Source: Limnomonas spitsbergensis
Taxonomy: Eukaryota; Chlorophyta; Chlorophyceae; Chlamydomonadales
Assembly: GCA_037349105.1 (NCBI GenBank)
Contig: JAYJMM010000087.1
Span: 1,235,501 to 1,299,500, forward strand
Reading direction: 5' to 3'
Length of the DNA: 64,000 nt
The notes beneath the pieces were generated by a model. It saw nothing but the letters and a program-made list of their open reading frames with translations, was not told the origin of the DNA and ran no database searches. Shown in pieces: positions 24,323 to 35,000 of the stretch. The position numbers were made by a program, and so were the translations under genes. The number at the start of each line of letters is the position of its first letter. Position 1 is the stretch's first letter.

Positions 24323-24937
24323 TGTGCCCGAGATGATTGATTCTGTTGAGGTTCCTTCATGGTGGCCATCATCTGAGCAACTTCCCTTGGCGGGGCCTAC
24401 ATCTGAGCAGCTGCAGCTGGTGGAGGAGAGGTCGGCGAGGAACAATGCTGATGTTGATAAGATAATTGCTGATGCGAAGGCTGAGAGGGAGCCGGAAAAT
24501 TGTAAGTAAAAATCCCAACCTGACCAGGCTTGAAGGCAAATGCTTATATTTGTTTTCGATGTACTGCTTCATGTATCATTGCTTTCTCAGGATACATGTG
24601 AGTGAATGTATGTTAAGTGAATATATATATTTAGCCATGTTATTTTGACACCCTTTCAGCCTCATGCAAATATTGACACAATAACTTTATTTTTTAGGTA
24701 GACTTGAAGCACTCCAATCCATCCAAGAAGCTTGAGGTCAGTGCATGTTCATGGTTCAAGGTTGATTATCCTAACTGGTGCTCAATGTTTTCTTGCGTAC
24801 TGAGACTAAAGCCATTGCAATTTCCAAAGCATATTTCCTCGCGTCTTCAAGCAATCACTAAAATTTACCTCTTGAATGCATAGGTGGCCGAGAATGAGCA
24901 TGTTGCCAAGGAGTACAAGAAGAAAAAAGCTGACTGA
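24323..24937 (+). CDS. 3' end of a spliced gene, unknown coiled-coil protein
   Basis: Three terminal exons can be joined in phase: 24,323-24,501 (after CCATTGCAG, before GTAAGT, ending in phase 1), 24,702-24,736 (35 nt, acceptor GGTAG, donor GTCAGT) and 24,884-24,937 (acceptor CATAG, stop TGA). The protein end is acidic, then charged and helical (EERSARNNADVDKII, DAKAEREPEN), then KHSNPSKKLE and a Lys-rich tail (KEYKKKKAD). This is consistent with a coiled-coil C-terminus; I recognise no family. A TGTAAA poly(A)-type signal lies about 250 bases past the stop. The 5' part is not resolved; exons may lie at 23.5-24.0 kb. Confidence 0.6.
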
Positions 24938-25184
24938 AAGAAGGTTGTCTCACCAGAAGCCGGTATCCGTGGTTCATGGGCGTGATTGGGATCTCTTAAG
25001 TCATTAGCCGCCAAGGTATCTCAATTAGAGTCAGATTCTGATCACCAGTGTTTTCAGGTCTTGCCTTTTGCATGCCATGGTGTGCACTAGTATGTTGTTG
25101 CATTAGTCTGTTTTTGAACAAGACGGTACCTCTCACACTCGCATGTTCATGAGGAAGCTGCTAGGCAGGGTCAGTGATCCAAAT

Positions 25185-25190
25185 TGTAAA
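25185..25190 (+). terminator. Candidate poly(A) signal TGTAAA
   Basis: TGTAAA is the usual green-algal polyadenylation signal. It lies 248 bases after the stop at 24,937 on the same strand. Confidence 0.4.
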
Positions 25191-25261
25191 TACGTAATTA
25201 GCTGCAAAGTGTGCCATGGCTACTGCCTCCAGCTGTGAATCAAGCATCCCAAATGCGTCCT

Positions 25262-25500
25262 TTCTAACATCATAGAAAGCATCCTGGCTCATGTCCCAGT
25301 AGGCATCATGGCTCACATTTCAGTAGGCATCCTAGCTCTCATCCCTGTTGGCATCATGTATGGCTCACATCCCAGCAGGCGTCCTGGCTATCATCCCAGA
25401 ATGCGTCCATGGACGCTTTTTGGGACGATTCTGGAACGCGTCCATGGATAAAAAGAAATATAGGATACGCTTCGAGACGATTCATGGGACGCATCCATGG
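25262..25500. repeat. Degenerate ~35-bp repeats (GGCATC..GGCTCACAT)
   Basis: Five or six imperfect units of the form CATCCTGGCTCNCATCCCAG TAGG run from 25,262 to about 25,410, followed by related GCGTCCATGGACGC and GGACGCTT words to 25,540. Similar GGACG words occur at 23,990-24,030. Confidence 0.55.
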
Positions 25501-25881
25501 TTATCATCCCTCGTGGGTCTGGGACGCTTGGGACGTCAGGTCATTTTGTGGAGTGCGAGGCCCACATGGAGTGAGATTCGTGACCTGGGATCTAGACAAG
25601 TATGCAATTGCTTATGATGGTGCCGACTGATCTGATCATTTGTCAAAGGAAGAAATCTTTGCTTTTATTGCGAGCGGCTTTCGATATAGGAAGTCGCTCG
25701 CAAGAACTCGGGCGTAAGTGTGTCCCGACCGAAAGTCGATTTCGGACTTGGAGCAACGACACACATGCACAAGACCATCAGAAAGTGCAGTGCCACGATT
25801 TACAGCATTCGACATGCCAAGCAAGCTCAGGCGTCAAGAGACAGGTGTGTGAGTTATCGGCGATTCGTTAGTTGGAACATG

Positions 25882-27039
25882 TACGGTAAACGGTTGGCGA
25901 TCCGTATCTGGTTTAGTTGGCGAACCGTACCTGTATGGCGAATCCGTATTGGTATGGCGAATCCGTAGGGGGCAGGCATTGAAATGAGGGCGCATGGTGT
26001 AAAAGACGCGACCCCTCTCATCTCGCATAATATTCATATACCGTGACATTGCTCAAGGATTTCTTGCTCTACTTGACATGATTTCCTCTCACGAGCCAAA
26101 TATATCGGTGCCGTCTCCGTTTTCACCTGTTTTCTCAACATAAGATTGATCATAGAGGTCGAATCATCACATCGTGACCATTGGACGGAATTGCCCCCTC
26201 CCCTCCTTTTCAATGATCCATCCTTCGTTCGGCCCCGTCTCATCAACGCCCTACGTTCGTCTCGACATGGACAGGGCCTTCACGAACACGCCTCTCTCCC
26301 ACTTCCCTTGCCCCCACCGCTTTAAAACGACATGTAGACGACTCAGTGAATCGATCAGAGCTGCTAGATCTGCCCCGACCCCTTCATCCCTAACGACGGT
26401 GCAAGCAATGAGGATGTGAGGTTCAAACTTCAATTTGTGTTCCTTGCAACTGCAGTTAAGCGCTTCCGAACCGAATCAACAGTTGCATGGAACAAAAAAT
26501 AAAGTTTGAAACTCACATCCTCATAGCTTGCACCGTCGTTAGGGGTGAAGGGGCCGGGGCAGCCAGATCTAGCAGCTATGATCGATGCACTGGGTCGTCT
26601 GCATGTCGTTTGAAAGCAGTGGGGGCAAGGGAAGGGGGAGGGAGGCGTGTTCGTGATGGCCCTATCGAGACGAACGTAGGGCGTTGATGAGACAGGGCCG
26701 AACGAAGGATGGATCGCTGAAAAGGAGGGGAGGGGGCAATTCCGTCCAATGGTCGCGATGTGATGAACCGACCTCTTTGATCAATCTAATGTTCAGAAAG
26801 CACGTGAAAACGGAGACGGCACCGATATATTTGGCTCGTGAGAGGAAATCAGGCCAAGTAGAGCAAGAAATCCTTGAGCAATGTCACGGTAAGAATATTA
26901 TGGGAGATGAGAAAGGTCGCATATTTTACACCATGCGCCCTCATTTCAATGTCCGCCCTCTACGGATTTGCCATACCAATACGGATTCGCCATACAAGCA
27001 CGGTTCACCAAACTACATACGGTTCGCATCATTACCGTA
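25882..27039. mobile_element. Foldback element B: near-perfect 1.16-kb hairpin
   Basis: TACGGTAA at 25,882 and its complement ending at 27,039 bound two arms of about 570 bp. The arms match base by base with scattered substitutions: GGCGAATCCGTATTGGTATGG (left) against its reverse near 26,965; GAGGGCGCATGGTGTAAAA against 26,930; GAGCAATGTCACGG ends at 26,040 and 26,890. The innermost pair is GTTCCTTGCAACT (26,440) and AGTTGCATGGAAC (26,481-26,493), leaving a loop of about 28 bases. The ORFs on the two strands mirror each other (REKDGSLKRRGGG-type patterns) and are by-products of the symmetry. A transcript through it would fold into a long dsRNA. No transposase is present. Confidence 0.85.
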
Positions 27040-28495
27040 TAAGTAATTGAGGGCATGCCAGCTACAATTTAGCTACGGACAGACGGACGGACCGACGGAC
27101 TAAAAAGGGCAGGTATGTATGGATCCCTTTATGCTGCTATAGACAACACTCGGGTAAATAAGTCATTTCGAGGAAAGCTTTTGCCGGGGAGACTGTGAGA
27201 GAATTTAAAATACCACCGGATGACGCTCGGGGTGTGGTCAGCCAAACCCCCATTTTCGCCGGGGTTTTGCCGGAAGGGGGTTCGTTGGCTCACCGGAAGA
27301 AATATGCCTTCGGCCCATTTCCCCCGGCGCCGGGCCCGGCGTCCCTTCCCTCAGGTCCACCGCCCAAGAAGGGGATACTCGCGAGGATGATGGCTCAGCT
27401 TCGCTGCCTAAGGGATGACAGTTTACCCCATCCTTATCGTTGGCGCCCTCTTCAACATGCACGCATGAAGCGCCAAGGCATCCCAATCATCCGACATGGC
27501 CAGCAACAACGGGATCTGGTAGCTGGCAGCGGTGTCCGTAGTTTCTTCAACTCTTTATCCGGGACCCGAGGTGTAGTTTCTTCAACCCCTACCCCCCCCA
27601 CACACACACTCATTTACACATACCTATGCTTCCTGCTCCATGCCCACCGCTAGGTGTGTAGCCATGTTGATGGTCTAGGATTTATGGGATGGAGCAGGTT
27701 GAAGTGCACGTTTCCATGTGAAGGGATGGGGGTCTTAGGAACCAAGCCCCCCCCCCCCTATACGCACCTCTTGGACATATGGAAGACCAGGCTCTTAACG
27801 ATGCAGGTCTGGTCAGGCGGCTCATGTCGTTGTGCTTGAGGAAGTGGACGGATGCAGCCGCCTCATCCCAAACGAAGAGCATCTAAACGGGGGCAGAGGA
27901 GCAGGGGCACAATGGAGCAGATATATATGCATGGGCACATGAGCCAGGGTACACAGACAGGTTTACATGAATTGCCAGGGACACAAAGGCAAGGGTTGGA
28001 CAGGTGGGTGAGCTGGGGCCACAAAGGGCCATGCCGTATCATAAAACAGGGTCGTAAAGGCGAGATACAACTACACCATGTTAGAGGTATGACGTACAAC
28101 AACGCAGACAGTAACGTATTTTGTAACGCCAAATCCCCCCCACCTTGATCCATATGGCTGCAGAGAAGGTGGACTTCCAGGTGCATGCCCCAGCAAGCAC
28201 ACACAACACATGGCGAGTCCACATTGTGCCCTTGTTGCCCTCTCAAGTGGTCCAAGTCCACCTTGCATGACAGCAGCTTGAGCATGAGCGCATAGGTTGC
28301 TGCTTGCGTGCGGCATTGAAGACCGGTGTGGAGCGGCGGTGGTGCATGGGAGATTGAGGGGAGGAAAAGGAGGAGTGCCCTCAAGAGGTCCAACATGCAT
28401 TTTTGGCAAAGATAAGGTTATTGAATTCAGCACTACATTCATACTTCCCACTCCATCCCTACCCTTTTATTTACCCTGATATTCCCCACACTCAT
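27040..28495. other. No supported gene
   Basis: A + frame at 27,195-27,653 is open for 152 codons and Pro/Arg-rich but has no domain I know. The remainder holds only short overlapping ORFs on both strands and a C8 homopolymer at about 27,750. Confidence 0.4.
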
Positions 28496-28496
28496 C

Positions 28497-28793
28497 CTAA
28501 CCCTTGTGTACTCCACGCTCTGCCCTCCTTTCCCATATATAGAGCAAGTATTGCCAATCAAGCTCTCTACCACATACCCACCCTCTTTCAAATTTGCAAG
28601 TAGATGACCGCTCGAACCCACACCATGCACTCTTCTTGCCTTTGAGGATCATGTCTTTATCAAGCTCGGCCTGATACGGCACGTTTTCCACCTCGATAAC
28701 CGCCACCACCTGTGACATCTCCTCAGTGCTCGTACCCTGAAGGACAGCACGAAATAGGAAAGGATGAAAGGGGGACGCTGCGTCATAATCCAC
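28497..28793 (-). CDS. Possible isolated coding exon, unknown product
   Basis: The - strand frame contains a protein-like stretch (AVLQGTSTEEMSQVV, then AVIEVENVPYQAELD, then KDMILKG). Upstream on -, CTTCATGAAG could act as an acceptor near 28,800, and TTCAG just before GGTACGAGC gives a second option. No partner exon with matching phase was found, and downstream residues look less convincing. It might be a transposon fragment. Confidence 0.25.
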   Translation of the reverse strand: MDYDAASPFHPFLFRAVLQGTSTEEMSQVVAVIEVENVPYQAELDKDMILKGKKSAWCGFERSSTCKFERGWVCGRELDWQYLLYIWERRAERGVHKG

Positions 28794-28959
28794 CGGTGGC
28801 CTTCATGAAGTAAAAACCTGAAAGCATACAAACGAATTTGTACGCCAGCTTCCGATGTGGCTGTGCTTGTAGCGTACTTAATGCAAGTGCGTGCTTTGCC
28901 TGGCCGCCTGGGGCCAGATTTCGTGATGCTCGACGAGAGCTGAGGCTTTTGGGGCACGG

Positions 28960-31900
28960 CCAGCCGACGTCCGGACCTTGCAGGGTCTAGCCGGACTTCG
29001 GGACGGGGCAGTCGCGTGACTAAACGTTTGACAGGTCGGTAGCTTCCGACACGTCAGCCATCACCTCCCCCCGAACGAGCGACTCACCCCCAACGCCAGG
29101 GGCATCAGGCAGCATCGCAACTTGCAAATAACTGCTCGGACCATTCTAGGATCGATTCATATTGCTAGACGAAGCCTCCAGATCCGAACCCTCTGGAGAA
29201 GATCACCCTGGCCGGAATCGTGTGGCTTGGGAGGACCCAAAACGCCAGCAGGCAGGCCTCAGACACCCCCTTCCCTGCCGCGCCCCCTCTCGACCGAGGT
29301 TTGTGCCCTGACACGTCAGCAGGCAAACAGTGGCCAAATCCTGCTTTTACAGGCTCATCTAATAAGCGAATCTAACGTCTAACATCTAACATCTAACGCT
29401 CTGACCCATATAAGGTTATGCATGCTACTACCAGCATTCAGGGAGCTTTAACCAAGCTATACAAAACGTGCTTTAATGCAAATTCCATCCCCTCAACCAC
29501 AACACCAACACTGTAATGGGGGGAATTAACCAAGCTAAAAAACCTGATATACCGTACTGCGCATTAGCCTTTGCACCAAACTATCAATTTCATGGGTCTG
29601 CGCGAACACGCTGCGCGATTTTGCGCTATTATTCATTCCAAAACCGAGCATGTGCACTAATTTTGCAGTCTGGGCATGCAGTTTGTTCTGGCTCGCGAGC
29701 GGGGCCAGTACTGGTACGCAAGGATCCCTCTTGTAGGCTCTGTGTCCTCTCGGCAAACAAATTTGCTTCGACTTTGCGTCAAATTGTTACAAAAATCTCT
29801 CACAATGGCCAGTACAAACTCCGTCAAGTGAAAACTGCACAGGCAAAGACAGAACCACGCCTATCTCTTCCTAATGGGCATGTAGGTCCTCAGGAAATCT
29901 GTCTGCATGGAGTTCTGATGTTGGCAAACAATATGTCGCTCATGCCACACCCTCCAGCTATAAAGGGGAGTGAGGTGGAGGATGCGTCCTCCCTATCGGC
30001 AGGGAATTTACAGCCCTTGGCCGGAGGCCTGGGCCGAGTGGGCCGGGTCCCTGGCCGATTTTTTGGTCACCTGATACCTCCCCTTCTCGTTGTCTACCCT
30101 CGAAAACGATAGGGAACTAGGCTTGGCACATGATGCTTTGTGTTTGTTACTAGGTTAGCCATGGTGCGTGGCTGCTCAGTTGATTCGAGGGAATCCACAC
30201 ATTCACAGTTCAGAAAACCGCAGGAGTTTTATTTTTCACGGTGGATTACGGGTGTGAATTACCGTATCTCTTACACCCGAGTCCAGGCTCTTACGGCGTA
30301 ATCGCCGACAGTGACTGTACAGCAGCTCGCCTGCCTGGTTAGGTACAGATCACAGGTCCCGGACCGGAAACAGTAATATATACATACCATCAGGACCGGA
30401 AAAACGCAAGAAAGTGTAAAAGTTTGTTTCCTCCCTACGGCGGTGCCGACCAATACCTTACATCTTACAGCACGGTCATGAGCTAAACCGAAACCCTAAG
30501 GCCATAGGTCGCTTCAGGTCTTTCTTCATTGGTGAAGTGGTGGAGGCTATCTCTCGTGACCTAGCACACAGGTTCAAGCCTGCGATTATGAACCCTGAAC
30601 CCTCATTATTCCATCCTTCAAACACCGTCTTGGCCCGACGTCTTTTTGACAACTTGCACAAGGGTTCAGGGACATAACTTCACTTACAACCCTGAACCCT
30701 ACACCCATGAACCTTTCACCTCTCCAGCCTGGACCCCCAACACCCTTCGCGTGCCTACCGCCCAATGCCTTGAGCAAGAATACACGCCCCGTTGCTGCCG
30801 TGTGGTCCAGACCCAAGACCTCAACCTGCATAGAGGCAGCGGCAGCAGGAGATAGGGTCAAGAGTCGAGGAGCGTAAAATGTAGGCAAGCTTCTGGAGGT
30901 GGATCACGCACTGAGGGTGTGAAAATTAGCCAACAGACAGACAGGCAACAGGCTACGGGAGGTAGGGTCTTTAGATACATTAAGCACATTATGTAGCAGA
31001 TTTGATGTACAAAGCTACAATGCCAGGGGCTAATGGGTCGCGGTCACTCACTTGGAAGACCTTATTACCTTAAAGCATAGCTTGGCAGCCCTCAACCCAT
31101 AACTATTAACTCACAGTCGGGTGTTCGCCAGGAGGGGGTGTTGCATGCATGCAGGGGGGGGAGAGGTCAGGGGTGTTGCATGCATGCAGGGGGGGGAGAG
31201 GTCAGGGGTGCTGCATGCAGGGGCCCTTGCGTTCCTCTTGTATTCACATTAGCACTGCCCATTTTACCTCTCGTAAGCTTCTCTTAGTCTTTGCCGCTCT
31301 GGATCATCGCAACGGTGTTGATCGCTCTCGTATGGTATGTAGACCAGTGTTTCCATGTCTCGCGATCCAGCGTAGCTCTGTCTTGGGCTCAAGGTGGGCC
31401 GATCGAGGCTGCTACATCATTGTATGTTTCATGGCCCGATCAGGTGGACCCATACACGTGTCGCGCGCAAAACACAAATCAAGAGTCGCGCGTGCGCGCT
31501 TTCTCCGAATGGTTTCGGAAGCAATGGAAACGCGGATAAATGCCTGATGGCAGAGCAGTAGCAGGGAGCAGCATCACCCGAAGAACAGCGCGACAGTCCG
31601 ACACGATATATGTTCCTATTTCTACAATGAAACCACATTACTAGCCCCTCAAGCCTCAAACTGTCATGCTGGCTCCAAGCTTGCACTCAGGATTGGCCAC
31701 ACTCAGCTCTTGTCGCCATGCACGCCTGCCCTCAGGACCCCTCCCCTCGACGCTGAAGCAGAATCTGCAGCATGCGCCTACTGTCCCGATCAGCCCATGG
31801 CAGAAAGACTGCAGGTGCAAGAGCAGCGCCAGCAGCAGGCCCTACGTCGTCACCAGGCCTGCTCCATGCAGACAAGCGGCCCCAGTGCAACCCAGCAGAA

Positions 31901-32022
31901 GAAGCAGCTACAGCCGCTTGACGCTGCTCCGAATCTCATCGTCACCATCAGCTGGAGCAGTAGCAGCAGGGTCCTTCCTGGACTGCAGCAGCCTCGCCTG
32001 TGACCTGTCTGTCCCTCTGCAG
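28960..32022. other. Gene-poor spacer
   Basis: The 198-codon frame at 29,516-30,112 has no domain and no coding look. A 38-bp unit (GTTGCATGCATGCAGGGGGG) is repeated 2.5 times at 31,138-31,222. Open frames at 31,666-32,022 precede the exon at 32,023, so the 5' end of the membrane-protein gene may lie here, but I could not fix a start codon. Confidence 0.4.
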
Positions 32023-35000
32023 CTGATCGTTGCATGCATGGCGGTGGCGGCCATGCGGCCCTCAGATGTGGATCGAGCTGCATCCTTCCTGGCGCGGATC
32101 TCGTTCACGCTGTTGGTCCCATGCAGCGCCTTCGTGTTAGGTCTGGCGGTCGCGGTGGTGAAGAGGGACATGCTAGTCATGGGCTTGTGTCACGGGATGT
32201 TGCGGGCCGCGGCTGGTAAGCTCTGAGCCACATAGTCCATAGTTGCTGTAGGCTTCAGTTAAAATGCCCCAGCAAGGATCATGAAGAGGTGGTGATGGTA
32301 GGGAGGGTTCATTCTTCAGGTTGTGTCCTGGTAGAACGAGCTCGTCTGATATTTTGAGGTATATTGTATGGTTAAGGTTATCGACCCGTAGTGGTCCCTC
32401 TGGGGGTGCACATGAGCTGTTGTGACCTCAGATGTTACAGGCACTTGCTCAGAGGTGAGAACTGCAGATGTTGCAGATGTTGCAAGCATCTCCTGGGGAG
32501 GGAGGAACTGCAGATGTAGCAGACATTGCAGATGTTGCAGGCATCTGCTGGGAAGCGGGGAACCGCAGATGTTGCAGATGTTGCAACAGCCTGCTTGTAG
32601 AGTATGTTGCAAGCATGAACTGGGCAGTGGGGAAACTGCAGAGGTTGCAGAGGTCGGAGGCATCTGCTCCGAGGTGGGAACTGCAAATGTTGCAGGCATC
32701 TGCTTGAGGTAGGAGCTTCAGATGTTGCAGATGTCGAAGGCATCTGCTGGGAAATGGAAAACTGCAGATGTTGCAGGCATCTGCTGAGAAGTGGGGAACT
32801 GCAGATGTTACAGATAATGCAGGAGTTGCAGATGTTGCAGGCGTACACTGAGGGTTGGGAACTGCAGGTGTTGCGATTGTTACAGGCATCTGCTAGGAAG
32901 TGGAAGCTTCAATCTGTTGATGCCTGCCTCCTTAGGGAAAGTGGGGAGGGCGCTTGCCTTTGGGATGCCGCGATTGCTGTGGGCATTCGAGTGCGCACCA
33001 GGCCATATTTGGTTGGCTTCTGGGCTGCCACCACTGGCCCAACGGGGACCAGACCTAGATTAGACTGCCTTACAGCCGGCATCTTAGCGTGGATTGTGCC
33101 GTATCATACCGTATCAAGCCACATCGTGCGGTAATTTCTACCTTGATATTATTATCTGGCTGAAAGCTGTGACGTATCATGCTGTATCGCGCAGTATTGT
33201 GTTGCCTTCATGGCCCTTGGCTTTACCAGAAATGAAGTTGCTGCACCTGTCCTCTGTAACTGGAGTCTGTGATGTAGCTGAGCTGTAGCCGGAGCATATG
33301 TCAACAGTGCTTCAGGTACAATTCAGCTACATCACTACCGGTACTCAAGTGTGCCTCACATGCAGATGACTAAATCAGAGTCTCAGCAACAGGATATGTG
33401 ATGTACTGCTGTGGTGATGTTGATCCTAACTGCTATACGGCTGTCCTGCTGTGATGATGTTATGATGTACAGCTGTATTGTTGTACTGTTGTGTTGTTAC
33501 GCGGCTGTCCTGCTTTCTGGTGTATGGGTCCCCTACATAGTGGGCTTGAACCGTCTGCCTAGGTTAACCTTGAGGCATATGCTTCAAACGCTAACTAACT
33601 GCTTCATGCCGACCAAAGTTGGCTTTTGAAGCATAGTGCTTGCCAGGACTGATCATCCTAGCTTTGCCCTTTTTTCTCAGGCACAGCACCAGATGAGCTA
33701 CCTGGCTTGACCAGCTGCCCGATAGGGCACCTTGCTCATTTCAGGGAAATCTCATGCTCCCTCACGCAGGAGCCTCTGCTGGGTTAGCGGTTGCATCGTT
33801 CACGATTCAACTGAGCCAGGGCAGGGTCCCCTACCTCAGTGACCTCTGGCACAAGGACGATCGGCTCCTGTCACATATGGCCATGTCGCAAGCAGCTGCG
33901 GTGTCCTTTGGATCCCCCCAGGCAAGTAAACTCGGGTGTTCAAACGCATTTAAATGTGCGAAGCGCGTGTGCCTAGTAGATTCAAATGTTCAATGTCCTA
34001 CAACCCTAACTATTGAAATATTGTGTGTCTGCAAGATGCTGACCTGTCCTTTGGATCCCCTCCGGGCAAAGAGGGACCAGGGATCAAAAAACATAAGTGA
34101 TGAGTGCATACGGTATGGTGCACCCTTACTCCAACATACACAAGCCGCTGCTATGTCATTTGGCTCAGGGCAAGTGTATATATTCAGGTCTGCAGGCTCA
34201 GCTGATGAGGGGGCACAGCTACACCCTTCATGAAATCTTGACCCCGGAATACTACTTATGGTGTGTGTATCCATCATCTGCAGGGTGCGCCCGCTCTGCT
34301 CCCGACGCTGCCGACCGTCCCTGCTGGACTGGTGCCTATCCTGTCGCTAGTGTGTGCATTCCCGCTGCTGGCGGGGCAGGGGATGGCGGACGCAGCCTGT
34401 GGACATGCAGTGGGCGTTAACATGGCCTTCACACTGGCGCTGTGGGCAGCAGGGAGGGGGCTCATTGAGAGGAGCAAGGCGGGCATCATGAGCACCAGTG
34501 CGGTATAGGGTAGCGGGCAAGGAGGCGAGGGGGCGTTGATTGAGTGCTTTGGTGCGGACGAACCTGATGAGGATTGCCGGCAGCTCCCTTACTTGTACGA
34601 TCCCGCGCTCATTTTTTCCCTTGTGGCCATTACCGCGTAGGTCAATATATTTGGTGGCATGTTTTGTTATGTTTGAGGGTTAAGCTTATGAGTAGCATTA
34701 TCAGTGGCCGTGTATCATGTACGTGCGGCTGTGCCAGGATTCAGTTGCGCGACTGTTCTATGGCATATGCCCCCGTTTCGCTAATTTTCTGCCGCCTATC
34801 TGGGTTCAGGGTTGTGCGTGAGGGTGTACCGTTGTCCCATGCATCGAAGCCGATGTTCCGCTGACCTGCAGAAACAATGTGCAACTTCAAAACGCCTTAC
34901 GTTTTCTCTCAGGTGTCCTCACGCAAACTTGATACTTAAATCTCGCAGGAGCTGTCGTTCTTGACGATAGGTGGCCGGTTCCGGAGGGAGGCAAGAACCC

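Noticed and set aside
26034..27046. Two similar ORFs on opposite strands (70 and 120 codons) suggesting an inverted gene pair
   Set aside because: They mirror each other because the region is a perfect hairpin; codon-level constraint is not visible.
29516..30112. 198-codon + strand ORF
   Set aside because: No domain, irregular composition, no splice context; chance ORF is the simplest reading.
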